Below, piece after piece: positions 14,801-22,921 of a stretch of 37,760 nucleotides of DNA. Position 1 is the first letter of the stretch. Each line of letters begins with the position of its first letter. Under the pieces are notes generated by a model. It was given only the letters and a program-made list of their open reading frames with translations. It was not told where the DNA came from and did not search any database. Made by a program: the position numbers and the translations under genes. This DNA comes from Methylibium sp964622685 (lineage in GTDB: Bacteria; Pseudomonadota; Gammaproteobacteria; Burkholderiales; Burkholderiaceae_C), in contig CAZUUU010000014.1 of NCBI GenBank assembly GCA_964622685.1, forward strand, positions 1 through 37,760, written 5' to 3'.

Positions 14801-16846
14801 GTGAGCATTTCCCACAAGCCCCGCCGGGCGCTGGCCCTCGGTGTCGCCGTCGCTGCCGTCGCCCTGGCCGCCCTCGGCCCCGCCCACGCCCAGCCGGCCG
14901 GGTCCGGCGTCGAGCAGGCGAACGTCGACCGCGCCGTGCGCATCCAGGACGACTTCTACCGCCACGTCAACGGCGGCTGGTTGAAGAACACGCCGATCCC
15001 GGCGGACCGCGCCAGCACCGGCGCCTTCCTGCAGATCCACGAGACCATCCAGCCCCAGTTGCTGGGCCTGATCGAGGAGGCGGCGAAGAGCGGCCGCGAT
15101 GCCGAGGCGCGCCAGATCGGTGACCTGTACGCCAGCTTCATGGACGAGGCCACGGTCGAGAAGCTCGGTGTCCGGCCCATCGCCGCCGAGCTGGCCGCGA
15201 TCGACGCGCTGACCGACCGCAAGCAGCTCGGCGCGCTGATGGCGAAGTCCATCCGCGCGGGCATCGGCATGCCGGTGGCCTTCTACGTCGGCCAGGACGA
15301 CAAGGACTCGACGCGCTACGCCACCTTCCTGTCGCAGAGCGGCCTGGGCCTGCCCGACCGCGACTACTACCTGAAGGAGGACGACGCGCGCTTCAAGGAC
15401 ATCCGCGCCAAGTACCTCGACCACCTGCATAAGATGCTGGCCCTGGCCGGCGACAAGGACGCGGCCGCCTCGGCCGCCGCCGTGCTGGCGCTGGAGACCG
15501 ATCTCGCGCGCGTGCAGTGGACCCGTGTCGAGAACCGCGACCCGGTGAAGACCTACAACAAGGTCGAGGTCGACGCGCTGCCGAAGCTGGCGCCGGCCAT
15601 CGACTGGAGCGCCTTCCTGGCCGGCACCGGCGTGGCCGGCAAGGCGGGCTACGTGATCATCGGCCAGCCGAGCTACTTCGAGGGCCTGTCGAAGCTGGCC
15701 GGGACGGCCCCGCTGCCGGCGTGGAAGGCCTACGCCAAGGTGCGCGTGCTCAATGCCTACGCGCCCTTCCTGAGCAAGGACTTCGTCGATACGCGCTTCG
15801 CCTTCGCCGGCACGGTGCTGCGCGGCACGCCCGAGAACCTGCCGCGCTGGAAGCGCGGCGTCGCGCTGGTCGAGGACTCGGTCGGCGAAGGCCTGGGCAA
15901 GCTCTACGTGGCGAAGTACTTCCCGCCCGAGCACAAGGCGCGCATGGAGAAGCTGGTCGCGAACCTGATGCTGGCCTACAGGCAGAGCATCGACAAGCTC
16001 GACTGGATGACGCCGGCGACCCGGACGCAGGCGCAGGCCAAGCTGGCCAAGTTCACCACCAAGATCGGTTACCCGAAGCAGTGGCTGGACTACCGCACGC
16101 TGTCGATCCAGCGCGACGACCTGGCCGGCAACGTGCGGCGCGCGCGCGAGTTCGCGCATGCGCGCATGGTCGACAAGCTGGGCAAGCCGATCGACCGCGA
16201 CGAGTGGCTGATGACGCCGCAGACGGTCAATGCCTACTACAACCCAGGCCTCAACGAGATCGTGTTCCCGGCCTCGATCCTGCAACCGCCGTTCTTCAAC
16301 GCGGCGGCCGACGAGGCGGTCAACTACGGCGGCATCGGGGCGGTGATCGGCCACGAGATCAGCCACGGCTTCGACGACCAGGGCAGCCAGTACGACGGCG
16401 ACGGCAACCTGCGCAACTGGTGGACCGCCGAGGACCGCGCGCGCTTCGCCGCCAAGACCGAGGTGCTGATCGCGCAGTACGGCGCCTTCGAGCCGGTGCC
16501 GGGCTACAAGCTCAACGGCAAGCAGTCGCTGGGCGAGAACATCGCCGACAACTCGGGCCTCGAGATCGCCTACAAGGCCTACCAGCTGTCGCTGGGCGGC
16601 AAGCCGGCGCCGGTGATCGACGGCCTGAGCGGCGACCAGCGCTTCTTCTACGGCTACGCGCAGATCTGGCGCGACAAGGAGCGCGAGGCCGCGCTGATCG
16701 AACGGGTGAAGGCGGGCGTGCACTCGCCGTCGGAGTTCCGCGCCAACGGCGCGGTGCGCAACCACCCGGCCTTCTACACGACCTTCGGCGTGAAGCCGGG
16801 CGACGCGATGTACCTGCCGCCGGCGCAGCGCGTGTCGATCTGGTAG
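14801..16846 (+). CDS. M13-family zinc metallopeptidase (PepO/neprilysin-like)
   Basis: This is a 681-aa exported endopeptidase of the M13 family. The signal peptide runs to about residue 31 (ALGVAVAAVALAALGPAHA). The start of the mature domain shows the family motif DDFYRHVNGGWLKNTPIP. The zinc site is HEISH with His518, Glu519 and His522, the third ligand is Glu579 in ENIAD, and the substrate-binding NAYYNP segment lies upstream. Near the end RANGAVRNHPAFYTTF holds the conserved Asn/His region. Full length and all catalytic residues suggest it is active, probably on periplasmic peptides. The start is GTG with GAGGAG about 11 nt upstream. It stands alone; no operon partner is evident. Confidence 0.95.
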   Translation: MSISHKPRRALALGVAVAAVALAALGPAHAQPAGSGVEQANVDRAVRIQDDFYRHVNGGWLKNTPIPADRASTGAFLQIHETIQPQLLGLIEEAAKSGRDAEARQIGDLYASFMDEATVEKLGVRPIAAELAAIDALTDRKQLGALMAKSIRAGIGMPVAFYVGQDDKDSTRYATFLSQSGLGLPDRDYYLKEDDARFKDIRAKYLDHLHKMLALAGDKDAAASAAAVLALETDLARVQWTRVENRDPVKTYNKVEVDALPKLAPAIDWSAFLAGTGVAGKAGYVIIGQPSYFEGLSKLAGTAPLPAWKAYAKVRVLNAYAPFLSKDFVDTRFAFAGTVLRGTPENLPRWKRGVALVEDSVGEGLGKLYVAKYFPPEHKARMEKLVANLMLAYRQSIDKLDWMTPATRTQAQAKLAKFTTKIGYPKQWLDYRTLSIQRDDLAGNVRRAREFAHARMVDKLGKPIDRDEWLMTPQTVNAYYNPGLNEIVFPASILQPPFFNAAADEAVNYGGIGAVIGHEISHGFDDQGSQYDGDGNLRNWWTAEDRARFAAKTEVLIAQYGAFEPVPGYKLNGKQSLGENIADNSGLEIAYKAYQLSLGGKPAPVIDGLSGDQRFFYGYAQIWRDKEREAALIERVKAGVHSPSEFRANGAVRNHPAFYTTFGVKPGDAMYLPPAQRVSIW

Positions 16847-16943
16847 CCGACAGCGAGGGCGCGCCGATCTGCACAAGAATCGGCGCATGAGCCCTCCGGT
16901 CGACGACGCGGCCGCTTCCTAGAATGCGGCCCGCGCCCTGTCG

Positions 16944-18224
16944 ATGCCTGTCATGGATCCCGTTCCTGCGTCCCCGTCCCCGCTGCTGAACCGTCCGGCG
17001 GCCGAACTGCCGCCGTCCTGCGAGGTCCTGGTCGTCGGCGCCGGCCCGGCCGGCAGCGCGGCCGCCCACACGCTGGCGCGCGCCGGCGTCGACGTGCTGC
17101 TGGTCGACCAGCAGGCCTTCCCGCGCGACAAGGTCTGCGGCGACGGCCTCATCCCCGATGCCCACCGCGCGATGGCCCGGCTGGGCGTGCTGGACGAGGT
17201 GATGGCGCTGGCGCAGCCGGCGCGGCACGTGCGCTGCATCGGCCCGCGCGGCGGCTTCATCGACGTCCCCGGCACCCTGGCCGTGCTGCCGCGCCGGCAG
17301 CTCGACCTGCTGCTGAGCCGCGCCGCCGCCGAGGCCGGTGCGCGCATGCACGCACCGCTGCGCTTCGTCGCACCGATCGAGGCGGGCGGGGCGGTCGTCG
17401 GCGCACGCCTGCAGGCCGGTGAGGCCGTGCACGAGATCCGCGCGCGCTGGGTGCTGCTGGCCAGCGGCGCGGTGCCGCAGGCCAGCATCGCCGCCGGCGT
17501 GTGCGAGCGCCGCACGCCCAGCGCGGTGGCGTTGCGCGGCTACGTGAAGAACGACGCGATGGTCGGCCACATCACCGAGCTGGAGGTGCTGTGGCACCGC
17601 AAGATCAAGCCCGGCTATGGCTGGATCTTTCCCTGTCGCGACGGCGTGTTCAACATCGGCGTGGGCGTCGCGCACAGCCACGGCCGCGGCCGCGACGGCC
17701 GCAACACCATGCAGGACGTGAACCTGCGCGAGGTCTTTGCTGCCTTCACCGAAGTGCACGCGCCGGCCCGTGCGCTGATGCAGGGCGGCCAGCTGCTGGG
17801 CGAGTTGAAGGGTGCGCCCTTGCGTTGCAGCCTGGAAGGCGCTACCTGGTCGCGCCCCGGCCTGCTGGTCACCGGCGAGGCCGCTGGCAGCACCTACGCG
17901 CTGACCGGCGAAGGCATCGGCAAGGCCCTGGAGACCGGCATCCTGGCCGCCGAGGCGGTGATCGAGGGACGCCGCGCGAGCCACGACGATGCCACCGTGC
18001 GCCACCGCTACGAGGCCGCGCTGCGCGCCCTGCGCCCGCGCTTCGAGGTCTACGAGAAGGCCAACAGCGTCAACGCGCGGCCCTGGTTGGTCGACCTGCT
18101 GGTCTGGAGCGCCAAGCGCAGCCCGCGCCGCCTGCAGCGCATGAGCGGCGTGCTGGAGGAGACGCACACGCCGGGGAACCTCGTCACGATGAAGAGCTTC
18201 GCGAGGTTGTTGTTCGAGCGGTGA
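16944..18224 (+). CDS. Geranylgeranyl reductase-family FAD protein
   Basis: This is a flavoprotein oxidoreductase of the geranylgeranyl reductase/PHBH-like family. The 426-aa product has a Rossmann FAD motif (GAGPAG, residues 32-37), the family signature FPRDKVCGDGLIPDAHR at about 59-74, GYGWIFPCRDGVFNIGVGV in the middle, and the second FAD motif GEAAGSTYALTGEGIGKALETG. Family members saturate isoprenoid chains or hydroxylate/halogenate aromatics. No bacteriochlorophyll, carotenoid or archaeal-lipid gene is adjacent, so the substrate is unknown. ATGs at 16944 and 16953 are both possible. A TAGAAT -10-like hexamer at 16920-16925 lies just upstream with no Shine-Dalgarno sequence in between. 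Confidence 0.88.
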   Translation: MPVMDPVPASPSPLLNRPAAELPPSCEVLVVGAGPAGSAAAHTLARAGVDVLLVDQQAFPRDKVCGDGLIPDAHRAMARLGVLDEVMALAQPARHVRCIGPRGGFIDVPGTLAVLPRRQLDLLLSRAAAEAGARMHAPLRFVAPIEAGGAVVGARLQAGEAVHEIRARWVLLASGAVPQASIAAGVCERRTPSAVALRGYVKNDAMVGHITELEVLWHRKIKPGYGWIFPCRDGVFNIGVGVAHSHGRGRDGRNTMQDVNLREVFAAFTEVHAPARALMQGGQLLGELKGAPLRCSLEGATWSRPGLLVTGEAAGSTYALTGEGIGKALETGILAAEAVIEGRRASHDDATVRHRYEAALRALRPRFEVYEKANSVNARPWLVDLLVWSAKRSPRRLQRMSGVLEETHTPGNLVTMKSFARLLFER

Positions 18225-18317
18225 GGGGGCGGAGCGGGGCGAAGCGCTCGCTGACTATCATCCGCCGGTCGGTGCGAAGCCTCGACAACCCGGCATCCAC
18301 CCACCCACTGCCCCACG

Positions 18318-18719
18318 ATGACCATCGCCGAAGCCTGCCTCCTTGCAGCCTGCCTCCTGCCCATCGGCTGCGCCTGGATCGCCAAGTCCAAGGGCTTCGG
18401 CAAGCCGCGTCGCGAAGGCGGCTTCGACAACCACAACCCGCGGGCGTGGCTCGCGGCACTCCAGGGCTGGCAGGCGCGCGCGCACGCGGCGCAGATGAAC
18501 AGCTTCGAGGCGCTGCCGATTTTCATCGCCGGCGTCCTGGTGGCCGAGCGCATGCAGGCCTCGCAGGCGCTGGTCGACGGGCTGGCGCTGGCCTTCGTGG
18601 CAGCCCGGGTCGGCTACATCGGCGCCTATCTCGCCGACCGCGCGAACCTGCGGTCGGTGCTCTGGGCGATCGGACTCGGCTGCTGCATCGCGATGTTCTT
18701 CGCGAAGCAGCCCTTCTGA
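18318..18719 (+). CDS. MAPEG-family membrane protein
   Basis: This is a 133-aa integral membrane protein of the MAPEG family (eicosanoid and glutathione metabolism related). It shows about four hydrophobic helices: AEACLLAACLLPIGCAWIA, FEALPIFIAGVLVAE, ALVDGLALAFVAARVGYIGAY and SVLWAIGLGCCIAMFF. The characteristic central stretch is FDNHNPRAWLAALQGWQARAHAAQMNSFEALPIF, containing the conserved NxxE. Bacterial members are mostly uncharacterised and glutathione transferase activity cannot be assumed. The next gene starts 8 nt after its stop. A -10-like TATCAT at 18256-18261 may be its promoter. Confidence 0.88.
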   Translation: MTIAEACLLAACLLPIGCAWIAKSKGFGKPRREGGFDNHNPRAWLAALQGWQARAHAAQMNSFEALPIFIAGVLVAERMQASQALVDGLALAFVAARVGYIGAYLADRANLRSVLWAIGLGCCIAMFFAKQPF

Positions 18720-18727
18720 ACCACCAG

Positions 18728-19144
18728 ATGATCCTCACCGCCGCCCGCACGCCCGACGAGTACATCGCCGCGCTCGCCGGCTGGCAGCAGCGTTACGCCG
18801 AGGCCCTGCGCGGCGCCGTCCGCGACGCCGCGCCCTGCCTGGACGAGCAGCTGAAGTGGGGCCACCTCGTCTACTGGGGCAAGGGCCCGGTGCTGTTGAT
18901 CCGCGCCGAGCCCGCGCGCGTCCTGTTCGGCTTCTGGCGCGGCCAGCGCCTGCGCGACATCGAGGCGCGGCTCAGGCCGGGCGGCAAGTACGAGATGGCG
19001 ACGCTGGAGTTGCGGCCGGACACGCCGCTGCGCCGCGAGACCGTGGTCGCGCTGGTCGAGCGCGCGGCGGCGCTCGACCGGTCGCTGGGGGATCCCCGGC
19101 GCGATGCCACCACCCCGGCGGCGCGGCGTACGCGGGCCGCCTGA
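18728..19144 (+). CDS. DUF1801-domain protein
   Basis: This is a 138-aa cytoplasmic protein of the DUF1801 (YdhG/YjhX-related) group, of unknown function. The conserved features are the acidic start TPDEYIAALAGWQQRYAEALRGAVRDAAP, the LKWGHLVYWGKGPVLLIRA core and the GFWRGQRLRD segment. The C-terminal tail (RRDATTPAARRTRAA) is low-complexity and basic. It begins 8 nt after the MAPEG stop, so the two are likely cotranscribed. I chose the ATG at 18728; the frame is open further upstream only as an antisense-like artefact of GC bias. No function is claimed. Confidence 0.8.
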   Translation: MILTAARTPDEYIAALAGWQQRYAEALRGAVRDAAPCLDEQLKWGHLVYWGKGPVLLIRAEPARVLFGFWRGQRLRDIEARLRPGGKYEMATLELRPDTPLRRETVVALVERAAALDRSLGDPRRDATTPAARRTRAA

Positions 19145-19173
19145 CGACCGCGCACACCGAGCGGCCCGACGCC

Positions 19174-19569
19174 ATGTTCACCACCGCCATCCCGATCACC
19201 TGCCTCGCCGTCGCGCTGCTGGTCGCCGTCGCGCCGCGCGCGGCGGCGGCGAACCCGGCGCCTCCTGGCAACTGCGACGCGCTGCGCGAGCAGATCGAAG
19301 CGAAGATTCGCGCCTCGGGGGTCGCGGGCTTCTCGGTCAACGTCGTCGATGTCGACGCGCCGGCCGACGGCAAGGTGGTCGGCAGCTGCGACCGCGGCAG
19401 CCGCAAGATCGTCTACGCGCGGGGCACTGGCGCAGCGGCAGCGGCCTCCGCGCCGATGCCCGCGCCGGGGGTGTCGCCACCGGCGTCTGCCCCGGCGCGG
19501 CGCGAAGCCCCCGTGCTGACCGAGTGCAAGGACGGCACGGTCCGCTACGGCGGCGACTGCCCGCGCTGA
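19174..19569 (+). CDS. DUF1161-domain exported protein
   Basis: This is a 131-aa exported protein of unknown function. It has a signal peptide (TCLAVALLVAVAPRAAAA) followed by a DUF1161-type domain: NCDALREQIEAKIRASGVAGFSV, NVVDVDAP and GKVVGSCDRGSRKIVYAR. Two cysteines (in NCDAL and GSCDR) could pair in the periplasm. A proline/alanine linker leads to a short C-terminal motif TECKDGTVRYGGDCPR with two more cysteines. The ATG at 19174 has no strong Shine-Dalgarno sequence. It is 29 nt downstream of the DUF1801 gene and 40 nt upstream of the SMR exporter. DUF1161 is recognised from memory of the family pattern; no role is known. Confidence 0.75.
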   Translation: MFTTAIPITCLAVALLVAVAPRAAAANPAPPGNCDALREQIEAKIRASGVAGFSVNVVDVDAPADGKVVGSCDRGSRKIVYARGTGAAAAASAPMPAPGVSPPASAPARREAPVLTECKDGTVRYGGDCPR

Positions 19570-19609
19570 AGCGCGGCAGGTTCATCCACGCATCGAAGGG
19601 AGACGCTCC

Positions 19610-19930
19610 ATGGCCTGGTTGCTGCTGGTGGTGGCTGGCTTGTTCGAGGTGGGCTGGGCCATCGGCCTGAAGTACACCGAAGGTTTCACGCGGCCCTGGC
19701 CGACCGCGGCGACGATCGCGGCGATGGTCATCAGCCTGGGCCTGCTGGGCGAGGCTATGAAGACGCTGCCGGTGGGCACGTCCTATGCGGTCTGGGTCGG
19801 TGTCGGCGCGGTCGGCACGGCCATCCTGGGGATCGTGCTGCTGGGCGAGTCGGCCAGTGCGGGCCGGCTGGTGAGCCTGGGGCTGATCGTCGCCGGCATC
19901 GTCGGGCTGAAGCTCGCGACGCCGGGCTGA
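19610..19930 (+). CDS. gdx: SMR exporter of the SugE/Gdx type
   Basis: This is a 106-aa small multidrug resistance transporter with four transmembrane helices, which acts as an antiparallel dimer and exchanges substrate for protons. The essential Glu is Glu13 in GLFEVGWAIGLKYTEGFTR. That segment and AMKTLPVGTSYAVWVGVGAVGTAILGI are diagnostic of the SugE/Gdx subtype (guanidinium or quaternary ammonium export) rather than EmrE. Characterised Gdx proteins export guanidinium; substrate here is inferred. The start has GAAGGGAG upstream. No guanidine riboswitch is recognisable in the 40-nt gap before it. It converges with the metallopeptidase gene, leaving 4 nt between stops. Confidence 0.9.
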   Translation: MAWLLLVVAGLFEVGWAIGLKYTEGFTRPWPTAATIAAMVISLGLLGEAMKTLPVGTSYAVWVGVGAVGTAILGIVLLGESASAGRLVSLGLIVAGIVGLKLATPG

Positions 19931-19934
19931 GGAA

Positions 19935-21110
19935 TCACTCCGCGCCCTGCACCACCAGGTGCACGAACTGCAGCTTGCCGATCGCCGGCCGCGGCAGCAC
20001 GAAGGGGTAGTAGTCGTGCTGGCCCATGCTGCGCGACAGCTCGTTCAGCACACTCGTCAGCTCGACCCAGGCGTTGACGAAGCCGAGGAACCGCTCGGCC
20101 CCCGGGTCGTCGGGGCGCCACAGCGCGTCGGGCGCGAAGCGGTCGAACTCGAGCTCCAGGTCGTCGGCGTCGAGGCCGAAGCTGAGCGCGGTGTCCAGCG
20201 TGTCGACCATGTGCAGGTAGTGGGCCCAGGTCTCGGCCCAGTCTTCCCAGGGATGGGTGCTGGCGTAGCTGCTGACGTGGCGCTGGGCCCAGTCGGGCGG
20301 CGCGCCGTGGGTGTAGTGCCGCTGCAGCGCCGCCGCGTAGTCGGCGCGCTCGTCGCCGAACAGCGCGCGAAAGTCCTCCAGCCAGGGCGTGCCGGCGACC
20401 AGGCGGTCCCAGTAGTAGTGGCCGACCTCGTGGCGGAAGTGGCCCAGCAGCGTGCGGTAGGGCTCGTGCATCTGCGCGCGCACGCGCTCGCGCACGGCAT
20501 CGTCGGCCTCCTCGAGGTTGAGCGTGATGAGCCCGCCGGCGTGACCGGTCAGCACCGGCGCGCTGCCGGGCGGCGCGCGCAGCACGTCGAACATCAGGCC
20601 GCGCTCGGGGTCCTCGGCGGCCGCGGGCACCTTGGACGCGACCGGCAGCCCCAGCGCGATCAGCTGCGAGACCAGGCGCCGGCGCGCCACCTCGATGCGG
20701 CGCCACAGGTCGGCGTTCTCGGGCACCGACAGGTCGGGGATGGTGCGGCTCAGGCGGCAGGCGCGACACAGCAGCGGCGTCACCCGGCCGGCGGGCGCCA
20801 CCGGGATCAGCCAGTTGCAGCCGGCCGGGGTGTCGAGGTTGGCGCAGCGGCGCACGGGGGTGTCGGCAGCGACGCCGGCGGCCGGGTCGATCCGCCACTC
20901 GCCGGCGGTCGGGCCGGGCTCGATCGCCAGCATGCGCTGCGAGCGTGGATCGAAGCCCAGCGCCGCGCCGCAGGTGGTGCAGACGCTGTTGCGGAAGAAC
21001 ACCGGCCGCCCGCAGCGGCAGCGGTAGCTGCGCGTGCCGCGCCCCGCTTCGCGCTGCGGCGCGCGCGCCCGCTGCAGCAGGGCGGTGACCAGATCGAAGA
21101 GTCCCGGCAT
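19935..21110 (-). CDS. Zinc-ribbon putative metallopeptidase
   Basis: This is a 391-aa predicted cytoplasmic zinc protein. The N-terminus carries a zinc ribbon (YRCRCGRPVFFRNSVCTTCGAALGF) and a second Cys-rich segment (RRCANLDTPAGCNWL, LLCRACRLSRTIPDLS). The centre holds a gluzincin-like motif HEVGHYYWD with His227, Glu228 and His231. Downstream are YASTHPWEDWAETWAHYLHMVD (probable third ligand Glu) and RFLGFVNAWVELTSVLNELSRSMGQHDYYPFVL. This matches a conserved family annotated as putative zinc-binding metallopeptidase. The start ATG at 21110 has GGGAGC upstream. Substrate and role are unknown. It is convergent with the Gdx gene and divergent from the YCII/sigma pair. Confidence 0.85.
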   Translation of the reverse strand: MPGLFDLVTALLQRARAPQREAGRGTRSYRCRCGRPVFFRNSVCTTCGAALGFDPRSQRMLAIEPGPTAGEWRIDPAAGVAADTPVRRCANLDTPAGCNWLIPVAPAGRVTPLLCRACRLSRTIPDLSVPENADLWRRIEVARRRLVSQLIALGLPVASKVPAAAEDPERGLMFDVLRAPPGSAPVLTGHAGGLITLNLEEADDAVRERVRAQMHEPYRTLLGHFRHEVGHYYWDRLVAGTPWLEDFRALFGDERADYAAALQRHYTHGAPPDWAQRHVSSYASTHPWEDWAETWAHYLHMVDTLDTALSFGLDADDLELEFDRFAPDALWRPDDPGAERFLGFVNAWVELTSVLNELSRSMGQHDYYPFVLPRPAIGKLQFVHLVVQGAE

Positions 21111-21176
21111 CGCTGTGCTCCCTGGGCGACCCCCGGGGCGGTGGGCCGTGGCCTGCAGTCTGGCATGCCCGCGGTA

Positions 21177-21216
21177 GCGATTTTTCGACGCGGGCGTTAG
21201 CGTCTGTCGAAATCGC
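21177..21216 (+). repeat. Imperfect inverted repeat overlapping the ECF42-type promoter
   Basis: GCGATTT plus CGAC (21177-21189, with a two-T bulge) is mirrored by GTCGAAATCGC (21206-21216), and inside it GACGC (21187-21191) pairs with GCGTC (21200-21204). The TGTCGA of the candidate promoter lies in the right arm. It may be an operator or a stem-loop near the promoter. Confidence 0.45.
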
Positions 21217-21231
21217 CGCTGCCGGCCCGTC
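21205..21231 (+). promoter_or_regulatory. Candidate ECF42-type promoter (TGTCGA-N17-CGTC)
   Basis: TGTCGA at 21205-21210 and CGTC at 21228-21231 are spaced by 17 nt upstream of the YCII gene. From memory, published work on ECF42 sigma factors reports TGTCGA as the -35 and a CGT/CGA-like -10 for their DGPF partner genes. The fit in sequence, spacing and position supports autoregulation by the downstream sigma factor. Transcription would start near 21239, leaving a leader of about 40 nt with a good ribosome site. Confidence 0.6.
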
Positions 21232-21279
21232 AATGTCGGAGCGCCACAGGGGCGTTCGTCCACACCCAGGAGTACCACC

Positions 21280-21645
21280 ATGGACTACATGCTGATGTTC
21301 TACGAGAGCGCCGACGACCAGGCCTGCCAGAACGACGAGCGCGCCGGCCCCTACTGGGCCGGCTGGATGGCTTACATCGGGGCCATGCAGCAGGCCGGCC
21401 TGATGAAGGCCGGCGAGGGCCTGCAGCCGCCTGCGATGGCGACCACGCTGCGCGGCGCCGGCAGCCGCCGCCAGGTGCAGGACGGGCCGTATGCCGACAC
21501 GAAGGAGCAGCTCGGCGGCTTCGTCGTGCTGGACCTGCCCAGCCTCGACGCGGCGCTGGACTGGGCCGCGCGCGCGCCCTGCGCCGCCAACGGCGCGGTC
21601 GAGGTGCGGCCGGTGATGCCGCCGCCGCCCGGCCTGCCGGGGTGA
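21280..21645 (+). CDS. YCII-related (DGPF) protein
   Basis: This is a 121-aa YCII-superfamily protein of the DGPF class. It starts MDYMLMFYESADD, carries the conserved VQDGPYADTKEQLGGFVVLDLPSLDAALDWA motif (the DGPF/DGPY signature), and ends GAVEVRPVMP. Proteins of this class are encoded beside ECF42 sigma factors and are thought to be their regulatory partners or targets, but the biochemistry is undefined. It has a good Shine-Dalgarno sequence (CCAGGAG) 8 nt before the ATG. Its stop overlaps the GTG of the sigma gene, so translation is coupled. The TGTCGA-N17-CGTC promoter lies upstream. Confidence 0.92.
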   Translation: MDYMLMFYESADDQACQNDERAGPYWAGWMAYIGAMQQAGLMKAGEGLQPPAMATTLRGAGSRRQVQDGPYADTKEQLGGFVVLDLPSLDAALDWAARAPCAANGAVEVRPVMPPPPGLPG

Positions 21646-22883
21646 GCGAGGACGCTGCCCGCCTGGCAGCGGAAGCCGCGGCCAGGCGCTCCTACGGCCG
21701 GCTCGTCGCCTACCTGGCGGCGCGCACGCGCGACATCGCCGCGGCCGAGGACGCGCTGGCCGACGCCTTCCAGGCCGCGCTGACCGCGTGGCCGGCGGGC
21801 GGCGTGCCGGACTCGCCCGAGGCCTGGCTGCTGACGACGGCGCGGCGGCGCCTGCTCGACGGCTGGCGCCATGCCCGGGTCCGCGACGCGGCGGCCGACA
21901 CGCTGCGGCTGATCGGCGACGAGTTCGCCGATGACGAGGCCATCGACGCCTTTCCCGACGAGCGCCTCAAGCTGATGTTCGTCTGCGCCCACCCGGCCAT
22001 CGCGCCGGCGGCGCGCGCGCCGCTGATGCTGCAGACGGTGCTGGGGCTGGATGCGGCGCGCATCGCGGCGGCCTTCCTGGTGGCGCCGGCCACGCTGGGC
22101 CAGCGCCTGGTGCGCGCCAAGTCGCGCATCCGCGAGGCCGGCATCGCCTTCGAGGTGCCGCCGCCTGCGCAGTGGCGCGAACGCCTGGACGACGTGCTGG
22201 AGGCGGTCTACGCCGCCTACGGCAGCGGCTGGGACGACGTGGCCGGCACCGACCCGCGGCGCCGCGGGCTGGCGGCCGAGGCGCTGTCGCTGGCGCGGCT
22301 GCTGACGCAACTGCTGCCCGACGAGCCCGAGCCGCTGGGCCTGCTGGCGCTGCTGGCCTTCTGCCAGTCGCGCGCCGCGGCGCGCCGCGATGCGGCCGGC
22401 GACTACGTGCCGCTCGACCGCCAGGACCCGGCCCGGTGGGACCACGCGCTGCGCCAGGAGGCCGAGGCCGCGCTGCTGCGCGCCGCGCCGATGCGGCGCC
22501 TCGGCGCCTACCAGCTCGAGGCGGCGCTGCAGTCGGCGCACACGCAGCGCGCGCTCGGCGCGCCGGTGGCGCCCGCGGCCATCGTCGCGCTCTACGACGG
22601 CTTGGTGGCGCTGCATCCCAGCCTGGGTGCGCGTGTCGGGCGCGCGGTGGCGCTGGCGGCGGCGCAGGGACCTGTGGTGGCGCTGGCTGCGCTCGACGCG
22701 ATCGCCACCGACGACCTCGCGGTCGTGGCCGCCTACCAGCCCTACTGGGCGGCACGCGCCGACGTCCTGGTGCGCGACGGCCGCGTCGCCGAGGCGCGGG
22801 GCGCCTACGAGCGTGCGCTCGGCCTTAGCGAGGACGAGGCGGTGCGGCGTTTCCTGCTGCAGCGCCTGCGGTCCCTGCCCTGA
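21642..22883 (+). CDS. ECF42-type RNA polymerase sigma factor with C-terminal extension
   Basis: This is a 413-aa ECF sigma factor of the SigJ-like/ECF42 type. The N-terminal sigma regions are RSYGRLVAYLAARTRDIAAAEDALADAFQAALTAW (region 2) and a region 4 ending APATLGQRLVRAKSRIREAGIAFEVPPP. A long C-terminal DUF6596-type extension follows, rich in alpha-helices, with TPR-like repeats near the end (AYQPYWAARADVLVRDGRVAEARGAYERALGLSEDEAVRRFLLQRL). The conserved GDYVPLDRQDPARWD segment is typical. Group members act without an obvious anti-sigma factor, and the extension is thought to regulate activity. The start is GTG, overlapping the upstream YCII stop (GTGA). Confidence 0.92.
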   Translation: MSEDAARLAAEAAARRSYGRLVAYLAARTRDIAAAEDALADAFQAALTAWPAGGVPDSPEAWLLTTARRRLLDGWRHARVRDAAADTLRLIGDEFADDEAIDAFPDERLKLMFVCAHPAIAPAARAPLMLQTVLGLDAARIAAAFLVAPATLGQRLVRAKSRIREAGIAFEVPPPAQWRERLDDVLEAVYAAYGSGWDDVAGTDPRRRGLAAEALSLARLLTQLLPDEPEPLGLLALLAFCQSRAAARRDAAGDYVPLDRQDPARWDHALRQEAEAALLRAAPMRRLGAYQLEAALQSAHTQRALGAPVAPAAIVALYDGLVALHPSLGARVGRAVALAAAQGPVVALAALDAIATDDLAVVAAYQPYWAARADVLVRDGRVAEARGAYERALGLSEDEAVRRFLLQRLRSLP

Positions 22884-22909
22884 GCCGGCCCGGGCCAGCG
22901 TGCGCTTGC

Positions 22910-22915
22910 GATACT
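22910..22915 (+). promoter_or_regulatory. Candidate -10 element, 6 nt before the glutamine amidotransferase start
   Basis: GATACT (22910-22915) is followed by 6 nt and then ATG at 22922. This predicts transcription starting at or next to the start codon. No Shine-Dalgarno sequence is present. Confidence 0.35.
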
Positions 22916-22921
22916 GGCCGC

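Noticed and set aside
19570..19609. A guanidine riboswitch upstream of the Gdx gene
   Set aside because: The 40-nt gap is too short and lacks recognisable riboswitch features.
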